From: Candidatus Formimonas warabiya
GTDB lineage: Bacteria > Bacillota > Dehalobacteriia > Dehalobacteriales > Dehalobacteriaceae
DNA length: 64,000 nt
Direction: 5' to 3'
NCBI RefSeq assembly: GCF_002777255.1
Contig: NZ_CP017634.1
Span: 2,554,903-2,618,902, forward strand
Position numbers and translations under genes: made by a program
Notes under the pieces: model-generated
What the model was told of the DNA's origin: nothing
What the model saw: only the letters and a program-made list of their open reading frames with translations
Database searches by the model: none
In this document: piece after piece, positions 9,983 through 18,924 of the stretch
Layout of the letters: the number at the start of each line of letters is the position of its first letter
How positions within the stretch are numbered: the stretch's first letter is position 1

Positions 9983-10575
9983 CCTCTTTGAAGGTCCAAC
10001 AGGCTTTCCACATCCCCACGACCATTCAATTCTGCCGGTAGGGCGGGAGACAAATGATGGATATCCATTTTTTGTTCCCTGATCACCACTGTCCCGGCGA
10101 GCAGATCACCCAAACGCTGATTCTTGGAAGAAAAAAAGACCAGCGTACCACCTAAAAGATAATTAGCGGGCAGACTATCCACTAAACGAAGAATGTTTCT
10201 GATCATGACTGCCATCACGGTAACCCCTTGGCCATTCTCCATCACCACACGAATCTTGCTCCACCGTTTACCGGGCGTCTGCCCGTTCCAGACCAGTTCA
10301 AAAAGGGCCCCATATCCGGCTAAAAAGAGTACCGTAAAGATGAGAAAAAGGGCCACTGTCCAGCCCGTAGCGGCCTCCTCCAAAGAGGCTAACCTGTCCC
10401 CCAGCGCAAAAAAAACCACCCCTAGAATACCCACGATGATCATGACCATAGCTTTAATCAGACTGTCCAGAATGCTGGCCAAAGCCCTGGACCCCAAACC
10501 GGCCAGTTCCAAAGAAATACTGACTTTATCTGGATTGATAATCTTCAGACGCTCTTCTATTTCTACCTGCATCAT
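9979..10575 (-). CDS. RDD family membrane protein
   Basis: 198-residue membrane protein with the RDD domain: an Arg in the first helix region (LAGLGSRALASILDSLI), an acidic residue pair in the same helix, and GQTPGKRWSKIRV after the second helix, all typical. Function is unknown; some RDD proteins have been linked to ion transport. The start chosen is ATG 10575 after AAAGGAG, so it overlaps the end of spoIIM by 50 bases. It belongs to the MoxR/DUF58 operon. Confidence 0.82.
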   Translation of the reverse strand: MMQVEIEERLKIINPDKVSISLELAGLGSRALASILDSLIKAMVMIIVGILGVVFFALGDRLASLEEAATGWTVALFLIFTVLFLAGYGALFELVWNGQTPGKRWSKIRVVMENGQGVTVMAVMIRNILRLVDSLPANYLLGGTLVFFSSKNQRLGDLLAGTVVIREQKMDIHHLSPALPAELNGRGDVESLLDLQRG

Positions 10576-11545
10576 CTGTGCTCCTTTTTTCAGGATCATG
10601 CCGTCCCTGGTGAAAATAGATGACCAGCCCCAGTAAGGTTAGGACGGAAAAAGCTAGTTTTCCCACCGGTGGGAGGGGCAGAGGGGTAAAAAAACCTTCA
10701 ATCGCCGCGGTGGCAATAAATAAAGGCACCACACCGGCCAAAAGGAGAAAAGCCTGTTTCCCCTTTATTTTTAAAGCCTCCACCCGGGCCAGATCCCCGG
10801 GCCGGACCACGGCTCCGGCCACCAGCAGGCCCCCGGCACCGGCCAGAATAATCGCCGTTAATTCCATGACGCCGTGAGGAAGAATTAAGGACCAAAAAAT
10901 CGTCCCTTGCTGATATTCGGTAAAAAGGGCGGCTAAGACGCCGATGATCAGCCCGTTATACAAAAGCAGGAAAACCGTACCGATGCCAAATAGAATCCCC
11001 AAAGCAAAAGCCAGGGCCGCAACCTTGATGTTGTTGATCATGATCACACTGGACATCAAGGGTTTTTCTCCCGGGGCCAGAAGGTTCCTGGGCTGATCAT
11101 TTTTCACCCCTTCCGCAACCGTTTGAATATCCATAGGGAGAATTTCCCTGCACAAGGAAAGATCTATTTGGTAGAGAAGGATGCCGAAAATAAAGCCAAT
11201 GAGCAGAAAGGCTGCCGATGCTGCGATCCAAATCCGGTTCTCCCGAAAAAGCCGGGGAAACCCCTGCCGGAAAAAACGCCAGACGCTTCTTGCCTCTACC
11301 CCCCGTTTGCCATACAACTTTGCCTGGGCTTGGGTGACCAGGTTATTAAGATAAATCACCAATTTTGACTGGGGAAACCAGGCCTGGGCCTGGGCCAAAT
11401 GGGACACCGCCCGGCGATAAAGGGGGGCCACATCCCGCAATTCCTCTTTGGTGAGGCTTTTTTCCTTTTTTCCCAACTTGGTTAAAATTTTTTCCAGCCG
11501 TTCCCATTCTGACCGGTGCTCGCTGACAAACTGTTCGGAATTCAT
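10526..11545 (-). CDS. SpoIIM-like (DUF95) membrane protein
   Basis: Stage II sporulation protein M-like membrane protein, 339 residues. A soluble N-terminal part (about 1-100) with RRAVSHLAQAQAWFP precedes about six membrane segments; FALGILFGIGTVFLLLYNGL and LPHGVMELTAIILAGAGG are the conserved DUF95 stretches. True SpoIIM acts in peptidoglycan remodelling during engulfment, but this longer form in a MoxR/DUF58/RDD operon is a separate, widespread subgroup whose role is not known. Confidence 0.85.
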   Translation of the reverse strand: MNSEQFVSEHRSEWERLEKILTKLGKKEKSLTKEELRDVAPLYRRAVSHLAQAQAWFPQSKLVIYLNNLVTQAQAKLYGKRGVEARSVWRFFRQGFPRLFRENRIWIAASAAFLLIGFIFGILLYQIDLSLCREILPMDIQTVAEGVKNDQPRNLLAPGEKPLMSSVIMINNIKVAALAFALGILFGIGTVFLLLYNGLIIGVLAALFTEYQQGTIFWSLILPHGVMELTAIILAGAGGLLVAGAVVRPGDLARVEALKIKGKQAFLLLAGVVPLFIATAAIEGFFTPLPLPPVGKLAFSVLTLLGLVIYFHQGRHDPEKRSTDDAGRNRRASEDYQSR

Positions 11546-11555
11546 CCCTTCACCT

Positions 11556-12863
11556 CTAAAGCCGCATCTGTCCCTTTAAGTCCAGATATTTATTCACTGC
11601 TGCCGCTGTCAATTTCTCCGGAGTTTCATCTACCACTACAACACCTACAGCCCTAAGCGCGGCAACGGCTTTTTCCCGGGCTCCCATTAATTCCACAGCC
11701 ACTGCCTTTTCATAGACGTCCCGGGGTTCGGCGGGAAATACCCGGGCCTTTTCCCCCAGTCCTTGATCCCTGAGGCTGAGACAGAGCACCAGGTGCTTTC
11801 GGGCCAGCCGGGAAAGGTTCTGCACCAGTTCTCGGGAAACTTCCGGGTCTACCAGATCGGTAAAAAGACAGATCAAACTCCTTTTTTTCTGTCCCAGCAA
11901 AAATTGCTTCCATAGTTCCCGGTAATTTGCCTCTACCAATTCCGCCTGAAGCTGGTACATTCCATCCAATAATACCTGAAACTGCTTTTCTCCCTTTTGG
12001 GCCCGGACAAAACAGAGCATGCGGTCGGAAAAACCGACCATGCCCACCTGCTCTCCCCTCTGGAGAGCCACATAGGCCAACACCGCTCCGGCATTCACCG
12101 CATAGTCCAGTTTGGACAGTCTTCCCATCGTCTCTGTCATCATGCGCCCGGCATCAAAGAGAAAATACACCGGCTGGCTGCGATCCTCCCGGAACTCATT
12201 GGTCATGAAACGACCCATCCGGGCTGTGGCATGCCAATTAATTTTCCTGAACTCATCGCCGGTCTCATACTCCCGGATGCCATAGAACTCGGTGCCTGTA
12301 AGCAAATGCCGCTGCCGAAGCTGTTCCTTTTGCCAGGAACCATTTTTTATTTTTAACAAATGCTCTTCTCCCGAGAGCAAACTGGGATAGACCTTCACCT
12401 TTTCATTGGCAGGAGAATAATGGGCCTGACGGTAAAAAAGGCCCAGCGGGCTGCTGTAGCGGATGTTCACCCGGCCAAAAGAAAACTTTCCCCGCTTATA
12501 AGGCATTAAAGAATAGGTTACTTGGGTAGACCTGCGGGGAAACAGAACAGCAGGGACCGGCTTGCGCTCTCCCGTCAGTTCCAAGGGAAAATCGTCTTTT
12601 ATTTTTATCTTTAACTGATGAGAGGAGTGGTTCTCAAAAAGCAAGGTAATCCATGTTTCTTGGCCGATGGGAAAGCGGTCCGGATATTCCCGTTCCACCA
12701 GGATTTGTTTCGGGGACGCCATCATACGCCGATCCAGAAGAAACAGTCCTGTCACTGCCCCCCCATAGATGATCCAGGCCGGAAAAAACCAGGCTTCCGA
12801 ACCGAAAATCAGAATAAACAGTCCCCCAAATATAACAGCCAGCCCCCGTGGTGACAGCATCAT
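11556..12863 (-). CDS. DUF58 domain protein
   Basis: 435-residue protein with two N-terminal membrane segments (about 5-45), a beta-rich middle, and the DUF58 core with the diagnostic YETGDEFRKINWHATAR followed by a VWA-like fold (YFLFDAGRMM, metal-site-like but not a complete MIDAS). DUF58 proteins are partners of MoxR ATPases and are thought to help assemble or insert substrates. The start follows GAGG. It sits 10 bases downstream of the moxR gene in the same operon. Confidence 0.88.
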   Translation of the reverse strand: MMLSPRGLAVIFGGLFILIFGSEAWFFPAWIIYGGAVTGLFLLDRRMMASPKQILVEREYPDRFPIGQETWITLLFENHSSHQLKIKIKDDFPLELTGERKPVPAVLFPRRSTQVTYSLMPYKRGKFSFGRVNIRYSSPLGLFYRQAHYSPANEKVKVYPSLLSGEEHLLKIKNGSWQKEQLRQRHLLTGTEFYGIREYETGDEFRKINWHATARMGRFMTNEFREDRSQPVYFLFDAGRMMTETMGRLSKLDYAVNAGAVLAYVALQRGEQVGMVGFSDRMLCFVRAQKGEKQFQVLLDGMYQLQAELVEANYRELWKQFLLGQKKRSLICLFTDLVDPEVSRELVQNLSRLARKHLVLCLSLRDQGLGEKARVFPAEPRDVYEKAVAVELMGAREKAVAALRAVGVVVVDETPEKLTAAAVNKYLDLKGQMRL

Positions 12864-12872
12864 TTCCCTACC

Positions 12873-13826
12873 TCACCTCGGTACCGCTACGGCATCCAGG
12901 ATATTGCGGATGACCCGGTCCGCCTGCACTCCCTCCAGCTGGGCTTCCGGGCGCAGAACAATCCTGTGGCGCAGGACCGGATAAGAAACCCGCTTCACGT
13001 CATCCGGAATGACATATTCTCTTCCTTCCATGGCAGCCCAGGCTTTGGCCGCCTGAAGGAGGGCGATAGAGGCCCGGGGGCTGGCCCCATAAAGCAAGTT
13101 CCGGTGCGCACGAGTAGCATGGGTAATTTCCACAATGTAGGAAAATATCCCCGACTGGACCCGCACCTGCGCCACCTTTTCCTGTAAAACCTTCAGTTCC
13201 TCTCCCTTCAGAATCTTTGATACCTGATGAGAAACAAAATTATGCAGGCTTCCCCCTTCCTGAATCCTCTGCAGCATCATCGTCTCCGCCTCCATGTCGG
13301 GATATCCTACATTTAATTTAAGAAAAAAACGATCCAGTTGTGCTTCCGGGAGAGGAAAAGTTCCTTCAAATTCCAGAGGATTTTCCGTAGCCACCACCAT
13401 AAAGGGCGGGGAAAGAGGCAGTGTTTGGCCGTCCAGGGTCACCTGACCTTCTTCCATGGCTTCCAGTAAAGCACTCTGGGTCTTCGGCGGGGTCCGGTTC
13501 ACCTCATCCGCCAGGAGAAAATTGGTGAAAATCGGTCCCTTTTTTTGAAAAAAGGTCCCTTCCTGCAGGTTATAAACAGTGGTTCCCACCAAATCACTGG
13601 GAAGAACGTCGGGTGTAAACTGAATTCGTTTAAAGTCACAATCCACGATATGGGCGAGCAGCTTCACCATCATCGTTTTAGCCGTTCCCGGTACTCCTTC
13701 CAGAAGAATGTGCCCGCCGGCAACGAACAGGCCAACCAGAAGGCCGTCCATGACTTCATCCTGCCCCACAATGATCTGATGCAAGGCCTTGCGTATAGCA
13801 TCTGCTTTTTCTTTAACTTGGTGCAT
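12873..13826 (-). CDS. MoxR-type AAA+ ATPase
   Basis: Chaperone-like AAA+ ATPase of about 317 residues. Walker A is GVPGTAKT, Walker B is LLADEVNR, sensor 1 is VVATENP, and the C-terminal lid has SPRASIALLQAAKAWA. These enzymes work with VWA or DUF58 partners on protein or complex maturation. ATG 13826 is favoured over an in-frame TTG at 13832; the gene overlaps the end of the DUF4350 gene by 14 bases, so it is translationally coupled to it. Confidence 0.92.
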   Translation of the reverse strand: MHQVKEKADAIRKALHQIIVGQDEVMDGLLVGLFVAGGHILLEGVPGTAKTMMVKLLAHIVDCDFKRIQFTPDVLPSDLVGTTVYNLQEGTFFQKKGPIFTNFLLADEVNRTPPKTQSALLEAMEEGQVTLDGQTLPLSPPFMVVATENPLEFEGTFPLPEAQLDRFFLKLNVGYPDMEAETMMLQRIQEGGSLHNFVSHQVSKILKGEELKVLQEKVAQVRVQSGIFSYIVEITHATRAHRNLLYGASPRASIALLQAAKAWAAMEGREYVIPDDVKRVSYPVLRHRIVLRPEAQLEGVQADRVIRNILDAVAVPR

Positions 13827-14958
13827 CCTCAAAGTTCTCCTTTCTCCATCTCTCTAACTGCCGGGCCATATGCACCAGCCGTGCTTCCGTCCAGGACTGC
13901 TTGGTTTGAAAAGCCTCCGCATCCTGAAAAATTTTTGCCAAGCTGTCCGCGGCCTGGGGACGATCGCGTCTTAATTCTTTCAGGATCTCGTCTATTCCGG
14001 CAGAACGGGACAGGCCAAACCTTCTGGCCATAAACAGGCGCAGGTCTTCCGTCAAGATCCCCAGCACCAAATCCTTTGCTCCCAAAAAACGATAAAGTTC
14101 CGCCATGGATGAGCCGTAGTCTTTTTCAGGAGCTTCGGCCGCCTGGAGAGGAATCACCCGGCCAAACCGTTTGCCCCAGAAATGGAAAAGAAGAACCAGG
14201 CCCAGCATCAATTCGCCCAAAAATAAATATTTGCGGTCCCGCAGCCAGGCACCGACCGGACCCAGGGTTTCCGTCCCCATTTCAGGCCGGTACAAGTAAA
14301 GCGGTCCCCTTTCCCTTGCGCTGTCACCCCGGAAAAGGTTCAGCACAAAAATAAGATTATCTGCTTGGTCCAAATGACCATTGGTAAAAATCCGGGGCAC
14401 GGAAAGAAAAAGGATTTCCCCCTTTCCCTCCTGCTGCCGAATCAACCAGGGGCCTAGATCGTCGGCGGCCAAAACCTCTCCCGGAGAGGCAGGAGCAAAA
14501 CGTCCCTGGGGAGTAAGGGACAATTCCTGCACCTGGGAAAAATAGAACCGGTCCTTTCCAGGCTGCCCTTTGTGCGCCAGGTTCCCGAAAGGATATGGAT
14601 CAACATGGATCTCTCTGTCCTGAAAAAAAATGTTTCTTTCGTCCCCTGCCACCAATAACCGGTTTCCTTTTTGAACCCATTCGATGAGAAAATTGACTTC
14701 TCTTGCCGATGTTCCTTCCCCAGGAAAGAAAAGGCCCGTACCCTTCTCTCCTTTCAGCTGACTTCCCATTATGAAAGGGTTCCCCAGCTCACGCATTAAG
14801 AGGACCAAGGCTTTGGTGCCGTTCTCCTCAGGACTGTCCGGAGAGTAAGGAGTCCGGGGTGAACCTGTGTTTCCCGCCAAAATAACAAATACCATTAATA
14901 AGAAAAGGCCGCCCGCCACCAGAGAAGGGTATCCTCTTTGCCAAAGACGATTAGCCAA
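13813..14958 (-). CDS. DUF4350-type membrane protein
   Basis: 381-residue protein with one membrane helix near the N-terminus (SLVAGGLFLLMVFVIL), an extracytoplasmic DUF4350-like domain (about 40-215), a second helix around 250 (YLFLGELMLGLVLLFHFW) and a C-terminal cytoplasmic helical tail. The open frame extends to 15054, but TTG 14958 is preferred because GGAGG lies 7 bases upstream and the preceding stretch overlaps the DUF4129 gene heavily. Function unknown; it is a standard neighbour of MoxR/DUF58. Confidence 0.75.
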   Translation of the reverse strand: MANRLWQRGYPSLVAGGLFLLMVFVILAGNTGSPRTPYSPDSPEENGTKALVLLMRELGNPFIMGSQLKGEKGTGLFFPGEGTSAREVNFLIEWVQKGNRLLVAGDERNIFFQDREIHVDPYPFGNLAHKGQPGKDRFYFSQVQELSLTPQGRFAPASPGEVLAADDLGPWLIRQQEGKGEILFLSVPRIFTNGHLDQADNLIFVLNLFRGDSARERGPLYLYRPEMGTETLGPVGAWLRDRKYLFLGELMLGLVLLFHFWGKRFGRVIPLQAAEAPEKDYGSSMAELYRFLGAKDLVLGILTEDLRLFMARRFGLSRSAGIDEILKELRRDRPQAADSLAKIFQDAEAFQTKQSWTEARLVHMARQLERWRKENFEDAPS

Positions 14959-15616
14959 GGCTGCTCCTCCCTTCCCAGAGTTCCCGCAGCAGGGCCTCAC
15001 TTTCTTCATAATCATGGGGAGAAAAAGAAATACTGCCGTACCATTTCCTTTCAAAAAGCGCTACCAATCTTTCCAAATAGAAAAACTTTTGAGGGCACTC
15101 TCTTTTAAACTCTTCCAAGCATTCCCAGTCCGTTTTCCCGGGACGGTAGTGGATGGTCCTTTGTTCCCCCAAACGGACCAGAACCGCTCTGAAGTTTACC
15201 CGCACCGCCCTTTCCCAGTTTCCTGCAGCAGCCGCGGCTTTTGCCTCTTGATGCAGCTCTGAAGAAGAAGGTGCCGGGACCAGGTCTGCCCGTAGAGACG
15301 GCGCACCGGACCAGTGCATTAATTTTCCGCCCCTGAAAAGAAAGTAGCCCAGGAAAACCACCGCCAAAACAAGGAGGATAAAAAGGGCCAGGTAATCCAG
15401 TCCGGCCACCAAGTCCCACAAACGGCTAAAACCTCGGCTGTGAAAAATAAAAGATAGACGCTCAGACAGCCATTGGTCCAGTTTTTCTTTCCAGGCACTG
15501 AACCAGGGAAACCGGTCCCCTTGATGAAATTCCGGTCGTTTCAGAATTTCTGCCAATAATACCTTGGCCTTTTCATGCACAACTGCCGGATCAGCGCTAA
15601 CCCAGGGATTACTCAT
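14951..15616 (-). CDS. DUF4129 domain protein
   Basis: About 221 residues with one central membrane segment (LALFILLVLAVVFLGYFLF) and a C-terminal DUF4129 region with AVRVNFRAVLVRLGEQ and a late WEC/YE helical motif. DUF4129 occurs in transglutaminase-like and MoxR-linked membrane proteins. ATG 15616 is chosen over an upstream in-frame TTG at 15634. Both ends overlap neighbours by about 8 bases, so it is embedded in the operon. Confidence 0.75.
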   Translation of the reverse strand: MSNPWVSADPAVVHEKAKVLLAEILKRPEFHQGDRFPWFSAWKEKLDQWLSERLSFIFHSRGFSRLWDLVAGLDYLALFILLVLAVVFLGYFLFRGGKLMHWSGAPSLRADLVPAPSSSELHQEAKAAAAAGNWERAVRVNFRAVLVRLGEQRTIHYRPGKTDWECLEEFKRECPQKFFYLERLVALFERKWYGSISFSPHDYEESEALLRELWEGRSSLG

Positions 15617-16403
15617 CTTTCGTGTCGCCTTCAAGCCGGCCGATACTTTGTTCCAGATCCCATCCCTCTTTGCGGGCCCTCAGCTCAAAATAATAAAGGG
15701 TAGCGGCTATTACCGAATAAGGACTGACAATTACTGTCACCAGGGGAGTGAGGAAATTGGTCATCACAACCTCAACCTGGCCGTTTCCGGCAACAGATGC
15801 TGCTAGGCTCGATAGGACAACGACAATTCCGCTGGCCACACCGGTAATAATACCTACCACAATCACGAACCAAAAAGAACGCCACCAGTACCCTTTGACC
15901 AATTCTTTACTACGGCCCAGGGCCTTCGTTCCCGCTACATTTTCCATCATCACGGCCTGAGGATTGAGAAACCAGCGTACCATCAAAAAAATACCCGGAA
16001 TGATGAAAAGAAGCAGCCCAAAAAAAATCCCCAAAATATAAAGCAACCCTGTTCCCACCAGGGCCCAAAACCGTCCCGCCCCCAAGCGAAAGGCCTTGCC
16101 CACAGTGACCTCCTCCTGATTGAGAAAACAATTGGTGGCGGAAATCAGGGCTGCCGTCATGAAAACATAAAAAATGCCCAAAGGAATTGCTCCAATCAGG
16201 GAAACCACTCCTTGGGTATTTTCATAAGCTTCGGTGGAATACGTCAAAGCGAGGATGCCCGAAATCAAATAGAACAAAATGTTGGCAATATTTCCCACCA
16301 AGGAAATCAATAAGTAGACTTTCAGTTTCTGCCGGAAAAGCTGAAAACTAATATCCAGAATCCTTCCCATCCCCATAGGCTCAATGACCACTCTGTTCAT
16401 CAT
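15609..16403 (-). CDS. GDPD-type membrane-domain protein, first gene of operon
   Basis: 264-residue integral membrane protein of about six helices, resembling the glycerophosphoryl diester phosphodiesterase membrane domain (DILSISFQLFRQKLKVYL-like start, then FLNQEEVTVGKAF and LFIIPGIFLMVRW, with SKELVKGYWWRSF). No catalytic phosphodiesterase domain is present. The frame extends upstream, but ATG 16403 follows AAAGGAG closely. It heads the operon running down to 9770. Confidence 0.72.
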   Translation of the reverse strand: MMNRVVIEPMGMGRILDISFQLFRQKLKVYLLISLVGNIANILFYLISGILALTYSTEAYENTQGVVSLIGAIPLGIFYVFMTAALISATNCFLNQEEVTVGKAFRLGAGRFWALVGTGLLYILGIFFGLLLFIIPGIFLMVRWFLNPQAVMMENVAGTKALGRSKELVKGYWWRSFWFVIVVGIITGVASGIVVVLSSLAASVAGNGQVEVVMTNFLTPLVTVIVSPYSVIAATLYYFELRARKEGWDLEQSIGRLEGDTKDE

Positions 16404-16601
16404 CCGTCTCCTTTCTCCTCTTTTATGCCATACCCCATGTCGAATCACCATGGGCAACCTTGCACAAATCTCCTTTAAAAAATATTTCTTTCCTTTCCGG
16501 GATATTCCTACTGTTTATTTGTCTTTTTTTTACATTCCGTTAACATTGTCCCATTTGTGCGATATCATGTCAATCATTTCGACAAAACTCATGGATGATT
16601 C

Positions 16602-18773
16602 TTACTTTACCTGCCGGATGGGTTTAACCTGCCCCAGTTTTTGCCCGCCTGGTGAGATGTTGCGGGTCAGATACGCCAGACATTGGCTGACCTGAAGGGG
16701 CGGGCTGAAAAAGTAGCCCTGAAATTCCAGGCAGCCCAGCCGTTTCAGCAGGTCAACCTGCTCTATGTTTTCCACATATTCGGCAATCACCTTTACCTGC
16801 ATGGATTCGGCAAGATAGGTAATAGACGAAATAATATCCTGACAGCTTTTATTCATGACCACATCTTTCGTCAAAGAACCGTCAATTTTAATTTTGTCCA
16901 GGTTGAAATAGCGCATGCAGTACAGGGATGCATGACCCATGCCGAAATCATCCATGGCAATGGTGACCCCCAGCTTTTTCAAGGCAGTCAATGTGCCCAT
17001 GGTCTTTTGATCCGTGGCGAAGGCCATCGTTTCCGTAATTTCCAACTCCAGGTCCCTGGGATTCAAACGGTTTTTCTGAATGGCTTCCGCTAAAACATGG
17101 GTGATAGATTCATCCTGGAGCTGGGTGGGAGAAATATTGATCGCCATGCGCAAACCGGAAATACCCTGATTATTCCATTTTCCCAGTTCGGCACAGGCTT
17201 CGGCAATTACCCACCGGCCCAGATCCCGGATCATCCCTTTCTCTTCGGCCAGAGCTACCACCAGCTGGGGAGGCACCCGGCCATATCTTGTGTGCTCCCA
17301 GCGCAGAAGAGCCTCTACGCCGGAGACGATGCCTTTTTCATCCACCTGAGGCTGATATTCAAGAAAGAACGTTCCCTTTTTCAGTGCTTCCCGAATTTCG
17401 CAAGCGAGGGAATTTGCCATGTTTCCCACTTGATCATTTCTCGACAAGAGCTTGGTAAGGTTACTGTATTCAGGATGGAGAACGGTTTTTACCAGCCTGT
17501 TGTATGCATGAAGGACATCCTTTTCTTTTTTCTGTTCATGAAGGACCACAAAGGGGTAATAGATCCCAACCCCAACGAGGATATTGCACACCTGCATCAT
17601 CATCCCCCTCCAGGAACCCGTGGCCATCCATCCCCCTAAGAGGGGCGGAGTTGTCCAGTTCACCGGAGCGATGGTTACAGGTACCAGGCCAAGAGCAGTA
17701 GCGGCATAGGACAGGAGGGTCAGGATCAGCGGGGTAAGGATAAAAGGAATGAGAAAGAGGGGATTGAGCACAATAGGCAGGCCAAATACCATAATCTCAT
17801 TAATATTGAAAAGTGCCGGAAGCAGTGAGATTTTTGCCAGTTTCATGGTATTGCTTTTTTTCGCCGCTAAAAATATGGCGATCAATAAACACAGGGTAGA
17901 TCCTGAGCCGCCGATCAGCACAAACACATCCAGGAAAGGCTTGGTCAGAATATGGGAAGGAACTCCTCCTGTGGCCAGAGCAGCTCCATTCAGGTCTACC
18001 GCTCTCATATAAATATCCTGGGCAACCGAGTACAGCACATTGTTTCCATGCACGCCAAAAAACCAAAAAACCTGATTCAAAAGCACAAACAGGAGGGCCG
18101 AATAAAAAGGGCTGTCGATGCCGTTAAATAGTCTTTTGGTTAAATCGATCAACACCTGGTTGATATCCTGGATACCTAAATAGGAAAGCATCCAGCGAAA
18201 CAAGAAAAAGAGAAATAGGGTTAAACAGAAAGGAATAATAGAGAATAAAGCTTGGGGGATCACCGGGTCCGCATCCATCAGCAAAGACTTGTACGGAATA
18301 TTTAGATAGTGATGGAAACGGATAAACAACTCTACGGATAAAACGGCGACAACAATGGACAGGAAGATCCCGGTTACCCCTGCGTGCGTGGTCTGAAGAC
18401 CTGATCCTTCCTGATGGATGATGATCAAAAGGGATAAAACAGATACCAGGGCCGCGATCACCGGATGAATTCTGCTGTGCTGTTCCTGAGCATAGGACCA
18501 AGCCCGGGAATAGGCGATGGTAATCGATAGGGCAAGGCCCATGACGCCAAAGGTCAGGTTCCAGACTGTTTCCCCAAATGATTTCCACCCATCTCCGAAT
18601 ATCAGGGCCATGCCGTTTTGGTATTGGGGCAGAGGAAAGTTGTTGATCACTAATGCCGCGGACCCCATGATAATCAAAGGAACAATCAGCATCAGTCCTC
18701 TATTGATTGATTTAACGAGAGGATTCTCTGCAATCCGGAAGGACAGATTTAAAATCATTTTGTAAAACGGCAC
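16602..18773 (-). CDS. PTS EIIC-like membrane domain fused to EAL c-di-GMP phosphodiesterase
   Basis: A 723-residue fusion. Residues about 1-420 are a multi-helix permease related to the lactose/cellobiose EIIC of the sugar phosphotransferase system (VFWFFGVHGNNVL, PALFNINEIMVFGLP). Residues about 470-715 form an EAL domain. Its catalytic positions look complete: EAL in GVEALLRWEH, Asn in AINISPTQLQ, EITE, DDFGMGH, KIDGSL, AEYVEN and a late QGYFFSPPL. It should hydrolyse cyclic di-GMP, perhaps gated by sugar binding in the membrane. No EIIA or EIIB domain is present in it or beside it. GTG 18773 with GGAG 8 bases upstream is the likely start. Confidence 0.88.
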   Translation of the reverse strand: MPFYKMILNLSFRIAENPLVKSINRGLMLIVPLIIMGSAALVINNFPLPQYQNGMALIFGDGWKSFGETVWNLTFGVMGLALSITIAYSRAWSYAQEQHSRIHPVIAALVSVLSLLIIIHQEGSGLQTTHAGVTGIFLSIVVAVLSVELFIRFHHYLNIPYKSLLMDADPVIPQALFSIIPFCLTLFLFFLFRWMLSYLGIQDINQVLIDLTKRLFNGIDSPFYSALLFVLLNQVFWFFGVHGNNVLYSVAQDIYMRAVDLNGAALATGGVPSHILTKPFLDVFVLIGGSGSTLCLLIAIFLAAKKSNTMKLAKISLLPALFNINEIMVFGLPIVLNPLFLIPFILTPLILTLLSYAATALGLVPVTIAPVNWTTPPLLGGWMATGSWRGMMMQVCNILVGVGIYYPFVVLHEQKKEKDVLHAYNRLVKTVLHPEYSNLTKLLSRNDQVGNMANSLACEIREALKKGTFFLEYQPQVDEKGIVSGVEALLRWEHTRYGRVPPQLVVALAEEKGMIRDLGRWVIAEACAELGKWNNQGISGLRMAINISPTQLQDESITHVLAEAIQKNRLNPRDLELEITETMAFATDQKTMGTLTALKKLGVTIAMDDFGMGHASLYCMRYFNLDKIKIDGSLTKDVVMNKSCQDIISSITYLAESMQVKVIAEYVENIEQVDLLKRLGCLEFQGYFFSPPLQVSQCLAYLTRNISPGGQKLGQVKPIRQVK

Positions 18774-18885
18774 CGGGACCACTCCACATATTGTTCATGA
18801 TTCTTTCCTATATCATCCTGTCAAATCATACTTCGCCTTTTGGATGCGGTATTTTTACTACCAATTCCATACATGAAACATGATT

Positions 18886-18914
18886 ATTATACTCATTATG
18901 ACATCATCTTTCAA
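18886..18914 (-). promoter_or_regulatory. Promoter of the EIIC-EAL gene
   Basis: Minus-strand TTGAAA (18909-18914) and TATAAT (18886-18891) with a 17-base spacer, about 110 bases upstream of the start. It shows that the EAL gene has its own housekeeping-type promoter. Confidence 0.75.
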
Positions 18915-18924
18915 TAAATGATCT

